A stretch of 64,000 nt of DNA from CAVQWH01 sp963718685. Its GTDB lineage: Bacteria; Patescibacteriota; Saccharimonadia; Saccharimonadales; Saccharimonadaceae. Numbering within the stretch: the stretch's first letter is position 1; each line of letters begins with the position of its first letter. Positions 50,017-57,296 of the stretch are shown one piece after another. Position numbers and translations under genes: made by a program. Location: contig OY970356.1 of NCBI GenBank assembly GCA_963718685.1, positions 434,001-498,000 on the forward strand, in the 5' to 3' direction. The notes below the pieces were generated by a model, which searched no databases, had not been told where the DNA came from, and saw only the letters and a list, made by a program, of their open reading frames with translations.

Positions 50017-50076
50017 TTACCCGCGATGAACGGTAATTTTTACCGCGCGAGACTTGTTGACAACCTTGATTGGCAT
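50017..50076 (-). CDS. Possible 19-residue leader peptide between rsmH and ftsL
   Basis: ATG at 50076 preceded by AAAGGA at proper spacing opens MPIKVVNKSRAVKITVHRG, ending in TAA at 50019-50017. The peptide is basic and has no known relative that I can name. It is followed by the competing hairpins at 49968-50001, so it could be a translated regulatory leader, or an unannotated microprotein of the dcw cluster. Confidence 0.45.
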   Translation of the reverse strand: MPIKVVNKSRAVKITVHRG

Positions 50077-50092
50077 AACAAGTCCTTTCTTT

Positions 50093-50989
50093 TTATGTGT
50101 TTATTTTCACTGCGGCTCTTAGTTTGGCACTTCGAGCGCGCGGATTGTGAACGTCTTCGGTGGCTCCGCTTATCGGCTTTTTGGTCAGCAGCTCAAGCTC
50201 GGCCATATAGCCAGCTGTTTGCTGTTCTTTGAAGTATTGCTTGACTAACCGGTCTTCTAAACTGTGGAAGCTGATTATTACCACTCTGCCCCCTGGTTTA
50301 AGCAACTTAGGGATAAGTGGCAACAATTGACCAGTTAGTTCTAGCTCTTCGTTAAGCGCGATGCGCAAAGCTTGAAAGGTGCGCGTAGCCGGATGTATTT
50401 TAGATCGGCCACGATAATTCTTGGCAATAACACTTGCGAGCTCCTTATTGGTGGCAATCGGCTTGGCATTTATAATTGCCTTAGCCAATCTCCGAGCCCG
50501 TGCGGGCGGTTCTTCGCCATAGTCTCTAATGATTTGCGCTAACATCTCTTGTGAGCTGTTATTTACCAAATCGCTAGCCGTATTTTTTTGCCGGCGATCC
50601 ATGCGCATATCAAGCAGACTATCGCTTGAAAAGGAGAAGCCTCGCTCTGTGCTGTCAAGTTGCGGTGACGAAACACCCAAATCCGCAAGCACCATATCAA
50701 ACTGTTGCCCGTTTACAATTAAACTGTTTGCTGCTTTTACAAAGTCGGTATGCAACAATGTTGCCCCGCGCTTTTTCAAAGGCTGCAAATACTTAATTGC
50801 CATGTCATCCCGGTCGACCAATGTCGCCAAATGCGCATCGCCGATACGAGAAATTACAGCTTCCCCATGACCGCCGTAACCAGCGGTTAAATCAAGGTAA
50901 CTTTCGCCGCCCTGAGGATGTAAAAGCTGCAAGACATTATCAAGCAGTACAGGTTGATGGAGTTGTTGTGGTGGATATTGTTTACTCAT
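50093..50989 (-). CDS. rsmH: 16S rRNA (cytosine-1402 N4) methyltransferase RsmH (MraW)
   Basis: 298 residues. SAM-binding LDLTAGYGGHGEAVISRI near residue 35, DMVLADLGVSSPQLDSTERGF, RTFQALRIALNEEL and VVIISFHSLEDRLVKQYF are diagnostic. It is the second gene of the dcw cluster, as usual. The ATG has GGAGGT-like AGGTGACCTCC just upstream. It is separated from mraZ by a 326-base gap. Confidence 0.97.
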   Translation of the reverse strand: MSKQYPPQQLHQPVLLDNVLQLLHPQGGESYLDLTAGYGGHGEAVISRIGDAHLATLVDRDDMAIKYLQPLKKRGATLLHTDFVKAANSLIVNGQQFDMVLADLGVSSPQLDSTERGFSFSSDSLLDMRMDRRQKNTASDLVNNSSQEMLAQIIRDYGEEPPARARRLAKAIINAKPIATNKELASVIAKNYRGRSKIHPATRTFQALRIALNEELELTGQLLPLIPKLLKPGGRVVIISFHSLEDRLVKQYFKEQQTAGYMAELELLTKKPISGATEDVHNPRARSAKLRAAVKINT

Positions 50990-51315
50990 AATTGGAGGTC
51001 ACCTAACCAGCAGCCAGCGTGTTTGTTTTTTTTGGATGTGTTTGTTTTTTAGTTTCGTAAGAAGCACTTTGAATACGAATATTCGTTGTAATTAGCGACG
51101 AATAACACTCGCTAAACTTCTAACGTGTTGAGAGACTTATGTGTGAGGTGGAGTTTTTGGGAGGTGTGTTTTGGAGGAATGTGCGAAGGCCCTTTTTTAG
51201 GTGGTTGCCTAAATATTCCACCCACTGACTGCCAGATAGCTGACCTCGCGAGCTTTGCTCCTGTTGATCTACTATCTAGTCTACAAATTTTTAAGGTGCA
51301 ACTATCTCAGTAAGC
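50990..51315 (-). other. Long intergenic leader between mraZ and rsmH
   Basis: 326 bases without a gene I can support. It holds a palindrome ACGAATATTCGT at 51075-51086 with a further ACGAAT at 51098-51103, a TTTAGG/CCTAAA hairpin (about 51196-51213), and several GTTTG and GGAGG-like tracts. No clear promoter of its own was found, so it may be a transcribed spacer with regulatory structure. Confidence 0.5.
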
Positions 51316-51684
51316 TTAAGCTGTTTCAGTGGCCATAATACGCCAATATGAACCCACTCTGACCGCCGTTACGTCTTTATCGACTCCGGCATAATCAAGC
51401 AATTGCTGATCCAGTGTGAATCGGCCTTGCTTAAGATCCAAGTTGGATTCCGTTTTGCCCATACGAAAACGAACGTTTAAATCGGCAACCTGTTCGTCGA
51501 GAATACTGCCGTTTAAGGCTGGTTCGACTTCTTTGGCCCAGACTTGCGCCGGGTAAAGGTGCAGGTACTTGCCAAAGCCTCGAGTTACTACTACCCCGCT
51601 GGCAAACTCAGAGCGAATTTCTACCGGCATAGTTAGCCGATGTTTTTCGTCCAGTTTGCGGGTAAAGTAATCGACCGTTGCCAT
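51316..51684 (-). CDS. mraZ: MraZ, transcriptional repressor of the dcw cluster
   Basis: 122 residues with two AbrB-like swapped-hairpin repeats (DYFTRKLDEKHRLTMPVEIR and LDLKQGRFTLDQQLLDYAGV; the family D-x-K-G-R motif appears as DEKHR and KQGRF). MraZ binds direct repeats before its own gene; such repeats are present at 51758-51804. ATG at 51684 is the first codon of the dcw operon. Confidence 0.94.
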   Translation of the reverse strand: MATVDYFTRKLDEKHRLTMPVEIRSEFASGVVVTRGFGKYLHLYPAQVWAKEVEPALNGSILDEQVADLNVRFRMGKTESNLDLKQGRFTLDQQLLDYAGVDKDVTAVRVGSYWRIMATETA

Positions 51685-51757
51685 TCTTTAAACCTTTGCT
51701 TCGATAAGCTTACTTTGATTTATTAGTGTTCGTGGTGCTGTTTGTTTTTTGGTGGTT

Positions 51758-51804
51758 ACCCACGGCTACCCACTAGAATTAGTTTAATACCCACTATTAC
51801 CCAC
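51758..51804 (-). promoter_or_regulatory. Four MraZ boxes (GTGGGT) in helical phase
   Basis: On the minus strand GTGGGT occurs at 51763-51758, 51773-51768, 51794-51789 and 51804-51799: two pairs with 10-base period, 21 bases apart, so all face the same side of the DNA. This is the arrangement known for MraZ operators. TATAAT lies ~13 bases upstream of the first box (near 51818). Confidence 0.85.
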
Positions 51805-51845
51805 GGCAATACTAAAAATTATAGAGTTACTACCTTAAGCCTTAT

Positions 51846-51867
51846 TTATCCACACTTTTGTGGATAA
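51846..51867. promoter_or_regulatory. Two facing DnaA boxes upstream of mraZ
   Basis: TTATCCACA at 51846-51854 and its reverse complement TGTGGATAA at 51859-51867 with a 4-base centre, just upstream of the mraZ promoter. Both halves match the DnaA consensus exactly. Confidence 0.65.
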
Positions 51868-51891
51868 ACTTGAGCGTTAACAGTAGTAAAC

Positions 51892-51925
51892 AAAATACCC
51901 CTCCTTATTAAGGTATGGGTATTTT
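51892..51925. terminator. Terminator hairpin between the small membrane protein and the dcw promoter
   Basis: AAAATACCC at 51892-51900 pairs with GGGTATTTT at 51917-51925, with an inner CCTTATTAAGG palindrome; on the minus strand it runs into TTTTGTTT. Confidence 0.7.
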
Positions 51926-51947
51926 ACAACAGTTGCTCTGCTCTACT

Positions 51948-52145
51948 TTATTGCAGGAAACTAGCTATGGTCTGTCCGCTTGCTTGGCTCATAGCTTCAA
52001 GCGTAACCCAGGCAACGAAAAAGAACAGATTGACTACCAAAGAAACCAGTAAAATAGCGTTCTTGAAGTCGTGCTCCATTTCGACAGTTACTGTGTCGCT
52101 GATAGTTTGGTTTTGGGCGGGGGTTTTTGTGTTTATTTTTTGCAT
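51948..52145 (-). CDS. Small single-span membrane protein
   Basis: 65 residues: a polar N-terminus (MQKINTKTPAQNQTISDTVT), one membrane helix (about 30-48, AILLVSLVVNLFFFVAWV), and a short Ser/Gln-rich end. Not recognised. The promoter is TTGACA-17-TAACAT, and the ATG is nine bases after the -10, so the message is leaderless. A terminator isolates it from the dcw cluster. Confidence 0.65.
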   Translation of the reverse strand: MQKINTKTPAQNQTISDTVTVEMEHDFKNAILLVSLVVNLFFFVAWVTLEAMSQASGQTIASFLQ

Positions 52146-52154
52146 AATATTTAT

Positions 52155-52183
52155 ATGTTAGCATAAGCTTTATTTTATGTCAA
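52155..52183 (-). promoter_or_regulatory. Strong promoter, extended -10 class
   Basis: TTGACA at 52183-52178, 17-base spacer ending in TGC, TAACAT at 52160-52155. Confidence 0.8.
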
Positions 52184-52219
52184 GTATTTAGTGTAGTTAT
52201 GAGATATAATAAAGCAAAT

Positions 52220-53077
52220 ATGTTTGGCATCGTTTTTAGACTTGTTTGGCGGCTTGTCGTCCTTGTGGCCGGAATTACGGCTATTTATCTTATTATTAAA
52301 AGCTTGTTCCCTTATCTAGACCGTCACTTACCTCTACTTTTAGTGGTAGCTATCTTATACGCTTTAAGCGCTTACATCGCCATTCCTTTGCTGGTTCGCT
52401 TATGGCGGGTTGCTATCAAGCCTAATCATATCCCCGTATACGCCATAACTGGCGATGGCTGGCCTTCTGACCCTGTAAATATAGCTATAGTTTGCCATTC
52501 AAGGGATCAGCTTATAAAAACTATGACCGAAGCCGGTTGGACACAAGCTGATGAATCGACTTTTACTAATATGCTAAAAGAAGGTTGGGCTATATTATTT
52601 AAAAAACAATACCCAACAGCACCTTTTAGCAGTCTCTATTTATTTAATCGTCGGCAAGATGTAGGCTTTCAAATACAAGAGGGCAACCCGCCTACCCCGC
52701 GTCATCGGCATCATGTGCGTTTTTGGTTACTTGACCAACTAGCAGATGATACTCATCACAATTTTTGGCAAGCTTTGCTGCAAAAATTTTTGCGTTCTAA
52801 GCAACAAGTTTGGATAGGTGCAGCTACTCATGATATACGCCCATTCGGTTTTCGTATGAGAAACTTACAGATTACTCACCATATAGATAGCGACACTAAT
52901 AAGGAGCGCGAATTCTTGATTAAAACTCTGGAAGACACCGGATACACCCGCGGCGTCGACATAATAGAATCAGGTCATAAGTTGGCTTTTCGTGGCCAAA
53001 CATTTGGCGTTAACCTAGTAGTAGACGGCGAACTAAAAATCGTTAAACTACGCACCCGCCGCGTGAACAAAAAATAG
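52220..53077 (+). CDS. LssY_C domain membrane protein
   Basis: 285 residues. Two membrane helices (about 5-25 and 38-60) precede an LssY C-terminal domain (GDGWPSDPVNIAIVCHSRDQ, AGWTQADEST, LYLFNRRQDVGFQIQEGNPP, RHRHHVRFWLL). The domain is found beside PAP2 phosphatases; its role is unclear. ATG at 52220 is chosen because TATAAT at 52205-52210 lies after an earlier in-frame ATG at 52199. It ends four bases from the converging redox gene. Confidence 0.8.
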   Translation: MFGIVFRLVWRLVVLVAGITAIYLIIKSLFPYLDRHLPLLLVVAILYALSAYIAIPLLVRLWRVAIKPNHIPVYAITGDGWPSDPVNIAIVCHSRDQLIKTMTEAGWTQADESTFTNMLKEGWAILFKKQYPTAPFSSLYLFNRRQDVGFQIQEGNPPTPRHRHHVRFWLLDQLADDTHHNFWQALLQKFLRSKQQVWIGAATHDIRPFGFRMRNLQITHHIDSDTNKEREFLIKTLEDTGYTRGVDIIESGHKLAFRGQTFGVNLVVDGELKIVKLRTRRVNKK

Positions 53078-53081
53078 TCAG

Positions 53082-53765
53082 CTAGAAATTACTTTCGTTA
53101 TAGCCCGAGAAAAAGTCTTGTAATAATTGCTCTTCCAGCAAACCATTCTCTTTCAGGCTGTCGCCTAGAGTCTCCACCATCGGCTCTGGGCCTGATAAAT
53201 AAACCCGTTTAGAGTTAACATCACCTAAAATTTCGTGAATTAAATCAATATTTAACTGTTTGCCAACCGGATAATGAATGTTTAATGCGCTGTCGTTTTG
53301 AGACCACTGCTCAAGCTCTTTTTGAAATACTATTTCGTTCGTTCTGTTAGCATAGAGTAAAGTTACAGGATTTGAGCGGTTTGCATGCACGCGCTGCTTT
53401 AAGATGCTATGAAACGGTGTAATGCCGATACCGCCGGCTATCCAAACTATCGGCTTACCGCTATCTTGCCAAACAAAGTCGCCATCGGGCTTACCGTCAG
53501 CTTCAATGACATCACCTACTTGTAAACCATTGAGAGCTTGTTTGAAAGTACTGTCTGTAATCCGGGTGGTTATTTGTACTTCAACTTCATATGGAGCCGA
53601 AGCAATCGTAAACCACCGCTTAACGCCTTCACTGTCAGGATTATCATGAACTAATTCATATTCCATAAATTGGCCAGCTTGCCACGACAGCGGGCTTTCC
53701 GGCTTAAACCGAAACGTAACTACATTCCCTGCCTCTGGTTGTTTACTAACTAAAGTTAACCTCAT
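53082..53765 (-). CDS. Ferredoxin-NADP+ reductase-like flavoprotein
   Basis: 227 residues. FAD-binding barrel (AGQFMEYELV, RWFTIASAP), then NAD(P)-binding domain (IVWIAGGIGITPFHSILKQ, VYLSGPEPMVETL). No iron-sulfur domain is attached, so it needs a separate electron partner. The flavodoxin-like protein encoded 21 bases upstream is an obvious candidate (inference). Confidence 0.88.
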   Translation of the reverse strand: MRLTLVSKQPEAGNVVTFRFKPESPLSWQAGQFMEYELVHDNPDSEGVKRWFTIASAPYEVEVQITTRITDSTFKQALNGLQVGDVIEADGKPDGDFVWQDSGKPIVWIAGGIGITPFHSILKQRVHANRSNPVTLLYANRTNEIVFQKELEQWSQNDSALNIHYPVGKQLNIDLIHEILGDVNSKRVYLSGPEPMVETLGDSLKENGLLEEQLLQDFFSGYNESNF

Positions 53766-53786
53766 ACTGACACCAATTTTAACACG

Positions 53787-54500
53787 TTAGCGATATTCAG
53801 GATTCTCAAAGTCAAAGCGCGAGCCAGCATCCCATTTGTCGCGCTGGTTGCCATAAGCCGGAACGCCACCAGCTTGTTTTATCATGCTGGCAAGATGCAT
53901 TAAATTCCAAGTCATAAAAGTCGTGTTGCGATTCGTAAAGTCATTTTCTGGTCCACCTGAATCTTTGTCTAGGTAACTAGGCCCCGGCCCCACTTCGCCT
54001 ATCCAGCCAGCATCAGCTTGCGGTGGAATAACGCAGCCGATGTGCTGCAAACTGTAAAGAATATTCATGGTACAGTGCTTTACGCCATCTTCATTGCCGG
54101 TAATAATCGCACCGCCAACTTTGCCGTAGTATGCGTACTGCCCTTTGTCATTCAGCTCGCCGGAATTAGCATATAAACGCTCAATCAACTTCTTGGTTTG
54201 CGAACTGTTGTCGCCTAGCCAAATCGGCCCGGCAATCACTAAAATATCCGCCGCCTGGACTTTCTTATAAATCTCTGGCCACTCATCCGTAGCCCATCCA
54301 TGCTCGCGCATGTCGGGATAAACGCCAGTCGCCACATCGTGATCAATAAGGCGGATGACTTCCGTACCAACGCCTTCTTTTTCCATAAGTTTACGGCTGG
54401 CTTCTAGCAGCCCCTCCGTATTGCTCACCTCAGGAGATTTTTTAAGAGTGCAGTTAAAAAATAGAGCGTTTAAATTAGAAAAATCTTTCTTAGAATCCAT
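53787..54500 (-). CDS. Flavodoxin-fold NAD(P)H-dependent oxidoreductase
   Basis: 237 residues. It begins with the flavodoxin strand LNALFFNCTLKKSPEVSNT (phosphate loop), then AADILVIAGPIWLGDNSSQT (FMN-contact loop) and YGKVGGAIITGNEDGVKHC, as in FMN reductase/WrbA-like proteins. It forms a two-gene redox operon with the reductase-like gene. The substrate is unknown. Confidence 0.85.
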   Translation of the reverse strand: MDSKKDFSNLNALFFNCTLKKSPEVSNTEGLLEASRKLMEKEGVGTEVIRLIDHDVATGVYPDMREHGWATDEWPEIYKKVQAADILVIAGPIWLGDNSSQTKKLIERLYANSGELNDKGQYAYYGKVGGAIITGNEDGVKHCTMNILYSLQHIGCVIPPQADAGWIGEVGPGPSYLDKDSGGPENDFTNRNTTFMTWNLMHLASMIKQAGGVPAYGNQRDKWDAGSRFDFENPEYR

Positions 54501-54522
54501 ACGCTCATTTTAGCACAAAGGT

Positions 54523-55389
54523 TTATATCTGGCCGTTACCGGTAGCAATTACCAAAAGGAAAGCTATAGCACCCAAGCCAACTGCCTTATAAAGGCCATG
54601 GTGCACTTGCCAGCTACGGCGTAAGCTCTTAGGCATTTTGCGTCTATATGCATACGAGGCTAGCGCCACTAAAGCTGCGGCACCGATTAATATCAACGAG
54701 CCAAGCGTAGCCGGGCTTAACGACTGCGCACCAATGCCAAGGCTAGATAGCAAGCTATAAGGTTGGTGCTGCGGTTGTACAAACACTTTTTTAACCGGTT
54801 CTTGGGTGCTAGCTAACACTGCCGAGGATTCCGGCTTGCCATAATAAGCCACCACTAAGTTGGTGTCTTCCCCTTGCAGTTTGCCTTCTGCAACCGCAAA
54901 GCCCACATCACTATAGTTTTTATTTAAAACATTTGCCCGGTGAGTTGGCGAAGCTAGCCACGCCTGCACTGTTGCCTCAGAAGTCGGATAGTTTTTTGCT
55001 AAGTTTTCGCCAGCTTTGTCATAGTTGTAGCGCGCTTTATTCAGCCAACTCCATGGCTGCACGCCGCTCGGCGAAACGTGCGACCAATAGTTATTAGCGA
55101 ACATATCCTGAGCTTTAGCATAAGCGGCTTGGTCAAGTTTTTTATTCAGTTTTAACGGCGGTAAGTTGTCCTTTTCCCTAGCCTGATTAGTATCAACTAA
55201 CAAGCCAGAAATTGAAGTTGTAGTTGTCCGCCCAAGTACAGAAAAGTGCCCGCCAACCGCAAAATTGTAAAACGCCTGCATTAAAAGCACAGCCACTAGC
55301 ACTGCCACGATGCCATGGCGGCGGATCAAGTGCGGCCGGTATTGATTGCCTTTGTGCGGCACTACCAAATGCTTGGCGTGATGACGCAA
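54523..55389 (-). CDS. CAP (SCP/YkwD) domain membrane protein
   Basis: 288 residues as read from TTG at 55389. N-terminal basic region and membrane helix (IVAVLVAVLLMQAFYNFAV), an extracellular CAP domain (LVDTNQAREKDNLPPLKLN, NYWSHVSPSGVQPWSW, AGENLAKNYPTSEATVQAWL, SPTHRANVLNKNYSDVGFAV), and two C-terminal membrane helices. The probable true start is GTG at 55432, nine bases after an extended -10 TGG-TATAAT (55450-55442). Its frame joins this gene if the eight-base A run at 55418-55411 (minus strand) had seven, giving KAKTKKLKQTRRTLRHHAKH. Confidence 0.85.
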   Translation of the reverse strand: MRHHAKHLVVPHKGNQYRPHLIRRHGIVAVLVAVLLMQAFYNFAVGGHFSVLGRTTTTSISGLLVDTNQAREKDNLPPLKLNKKLDQAAYAKAQDMFANNYWSHVSPSGVQPWSWLNKARYNYDKAGENLAKNYPTSEATVQAWLASPTHRANVLNKNYSDVGFAVAEGKLQGEDTNLVVAYYGKPESSAVLASTQEPVKKVFVQPQHQPYSLLSSLGIGAQSLSPATLGSLILIGAAALVALASYAYRRKMPKSLRRSWQVHHGLYKAVGLGAIAFLLVIATGNGQI

Positions 55390-55465
55390 AGTGCGACGTG
55401 TTTGTTTTAGTTTTTTTTGTTTTCGCTTTCACGATGGGTTAATTATACCATTTTTTATATTTTAA

Positions 55466-55494
55466 AAGACCTCTAGCTTATCACCAGAGGTCTT
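55466..55494 (-). terminator. Terminator of the surface-protein gene
   Basis: AAGACCTCT at 55466-55474 pairs with AGAGGTCTT at 55486-55494; on the minus strand TTTTAAAAT follows. Confidence 0.8.
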
Positions 55495-55513
55495 GAAGTT
55501 TGATTTTTATTAT

Positions 55514-56221
55514 TTACGCTTCAGTGGCGCTACGTCGGCGAAAGAAATAGTAAACGATTCCAGCTACTACCACCACGATAGGAATCCAGTAATACCAGCA
55601 GATCCCAAGGAATTTACTGCAAGTGTTATTGTCTTTGCTGGTCGCACTATCGCCTAGTACGCTGCTGCCGTTAGAGTTGTTGGACTTATTTTTATCCTTA
55701 CTAGTTTGCGCGCCTAATACGGCTTGGTTATTAGCGTTACCAGCTGCGCCAGCAGCTCCCCCATTAACGCCTACGCCGAATACCGTAGCTATATTATTGC
55801 CAATAGCGCCAAATGCGCTAAGGTTAGAAATAGTTGTGCCACCGTTACCACCACTACTATTGGAATTAGAAGACTGGCTGCTTGGGTTATTCTTCGTGTT
55901 AGCCGAGAATTGGTCGCTAACCGTTTCTGGTGACCCGTGTGACACAGCGCGGAAGTAATATGTTGTTCCAGGTGTCAAACCAGTAACTGTAACGGAGTGG
56001 TCTTTTACCTTGTTGCTATCTTCAGCGGTATAGTGAGCATAGCCGTAACTAGGCCCGGAGGCCGAGTTCACACTTGCATCAGAGTGCGGAACAGTATCAT
56101 AAATAACTCGTGAAGTAGCAGGCTCGTCTGTCGTCCAGGTAACTATTACCGATGAAGTGGTTGGCGTAACTGCCTGCTCGCTATCAATCACCGGCGCAAT
56201 TCCATAAGTCGCACTTAGCAC
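55514..56221 (-). CDS. C-terminal part of the giant surface protein (Fn3-like domain and membrane anchor)
   Basis: 235 residues in frame. It begins inside an Ig/Fn3 domain (TVLSATYGIAPVIDSEQAV, TSSVIVTWTTDEPATSRVIY, VTVTGLTPGTTYYFRAVSHG), continues through a Ser/Asn/Gly-rich linker (SSQSSNSNSSGGNGG), and ends with Cys-containing CSKFLGICWYYWIPIVVVV, a membrane helix and YYFFRRRSATEA. There is no LPXTG, so anchoring is by the helix. It is not a free-standing gene: the same protein continues upstream in other frames to 59855. Confidence 0.75.
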   Translation of the reverse strand: MLSATYGIAPVIDSEQAVTPTTSSVIVTWTTDEPATSRVIYDTVPHSDASVNSASGPSYGYAHYTAEDSNKVKDHSVTVTGLTPGTTYYFRAVSHGSPETVSDQFSANTKNNPSSQSSNSNSSGGNGGTTISNLSAFGAIGNNIATVFGVGVNGGAAGAAGNANNQAVLGAQTSKDKNKSNNSNGSSVLGDSATSKDNNTCSKFLGICWYYWIPIVVVVAGIVYYFFRRRSATEA

Positions 56222-57296
56222 CGTGCTAGGGTTTCCGCTTTATCGTCAGCTATGGCTTTAATAGTTTCGTCGTGGCTACTGTAATCGGACCAGTATATTC
56301 TGTGCTAGAAAGTCTGGTGTAGAACCGTCAGTCGTATAGTAAATCTTATCCAATCCGCTTAAAGCATCTGTACTGCTTAGTTCAACTTGTTGCGTTCCCG
56401 TATAATCCCCTGCAGCTATCAGCAGTCGGCTCGGTTAGTGGGGTGTTGTCTACGGTAACTGTTTCAGCAATCTACTAACCTGAATCTATATTCAGCTGCG
56501 TCGCGTGCCTGAATTGTATAGTGTATGCCGTCGCTAACACCAGTTGTTCCCACTATAGAGCTAATTAGCGAATAAGGAGTGAGTGGACCAGTCACTTAGG
56601 TCCGTTGAATCATAAAGCGCCAAGTAGTAATGATCAGCATTATTATCAGTAACATTACCCGCAATAGTAACTGTGCCACTAACTGTATCACCGTCACCAG
56701 GCTCAGTAATCGCAACATCTGGAGCTGTCGGTCAAGTAGTCACGCTACTTGTCAGACCATTCACCTAGCATCAAAGGCCTGAACTTTTAGCCTATAAAAG
56801 GTGCGCCAATCCGATACATTAAACGTCCAAGAGCTTGTACCACTAGTCGTCCGCTACCTACAGTACTGACATATGTGCCGCCAATTGAACTGATTTGTTA
56901 AGAGTATATTTAACTCCGACAGAAGTTAAACGTCATACGCGTGCCTTCTACAGAGAATGTACCTGTGCCAAGAAGGTCTCCGTTTGACGGAGTCTTATAT
57001 TAACATCGGCTTGGTTTCATAGTCACAAAGTCGTCTGAAGATATGGTTTTGTTATTGCCAGCTCTATCAAAAGCGCTGGCTTTAATGTATATTGCCTTCC
57101 GGCAAGCTAGACAAATCACAGCTCATCTCTCCGGCAGCCAACTCAGAACTATTAGCACTACCGCATGTGGAAAGCAGTGTGTTTGAACTATCATAAACGT
57201 GAATTACCAAAGAGCTTAAACCACTCCCCGAATCTGATGCATCAACCGTTACCATTAGCCTATCAAAAGAGTTGAAAAATCATTCCGTAGTAACCT
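56222..57296 (-). pseudogene. Indel-riddled middle of the giant surface protein
   Basis: About 1.07 kb in which the minus-strand protein can be followed only by changing frame a dozen or more times. Readable pieces include VTVDASDSGSGLSSLVIHVY, DLSSLPEG, IKASAFDRAGNNKTISSDDF, KTPSNGDLLGTGTFSVEGT, APDVAITEPGDGDTVSGTV, TGTQQVELSSTDALSGLDKI and TKTIKAIADDKAGNPSTV, all typical of bacterial Ig-like repeats. Residues on each side of every shift remain family-like. Confidence 0.75.

Noticed and set aside
51090..51315. Terminator between mraZ and rsmH at the TTTAGG/CCTAAA hairpin
   Set aside because: On the transcribed (minus) strand the stem is followed by A-rich and not T-rich sequence.
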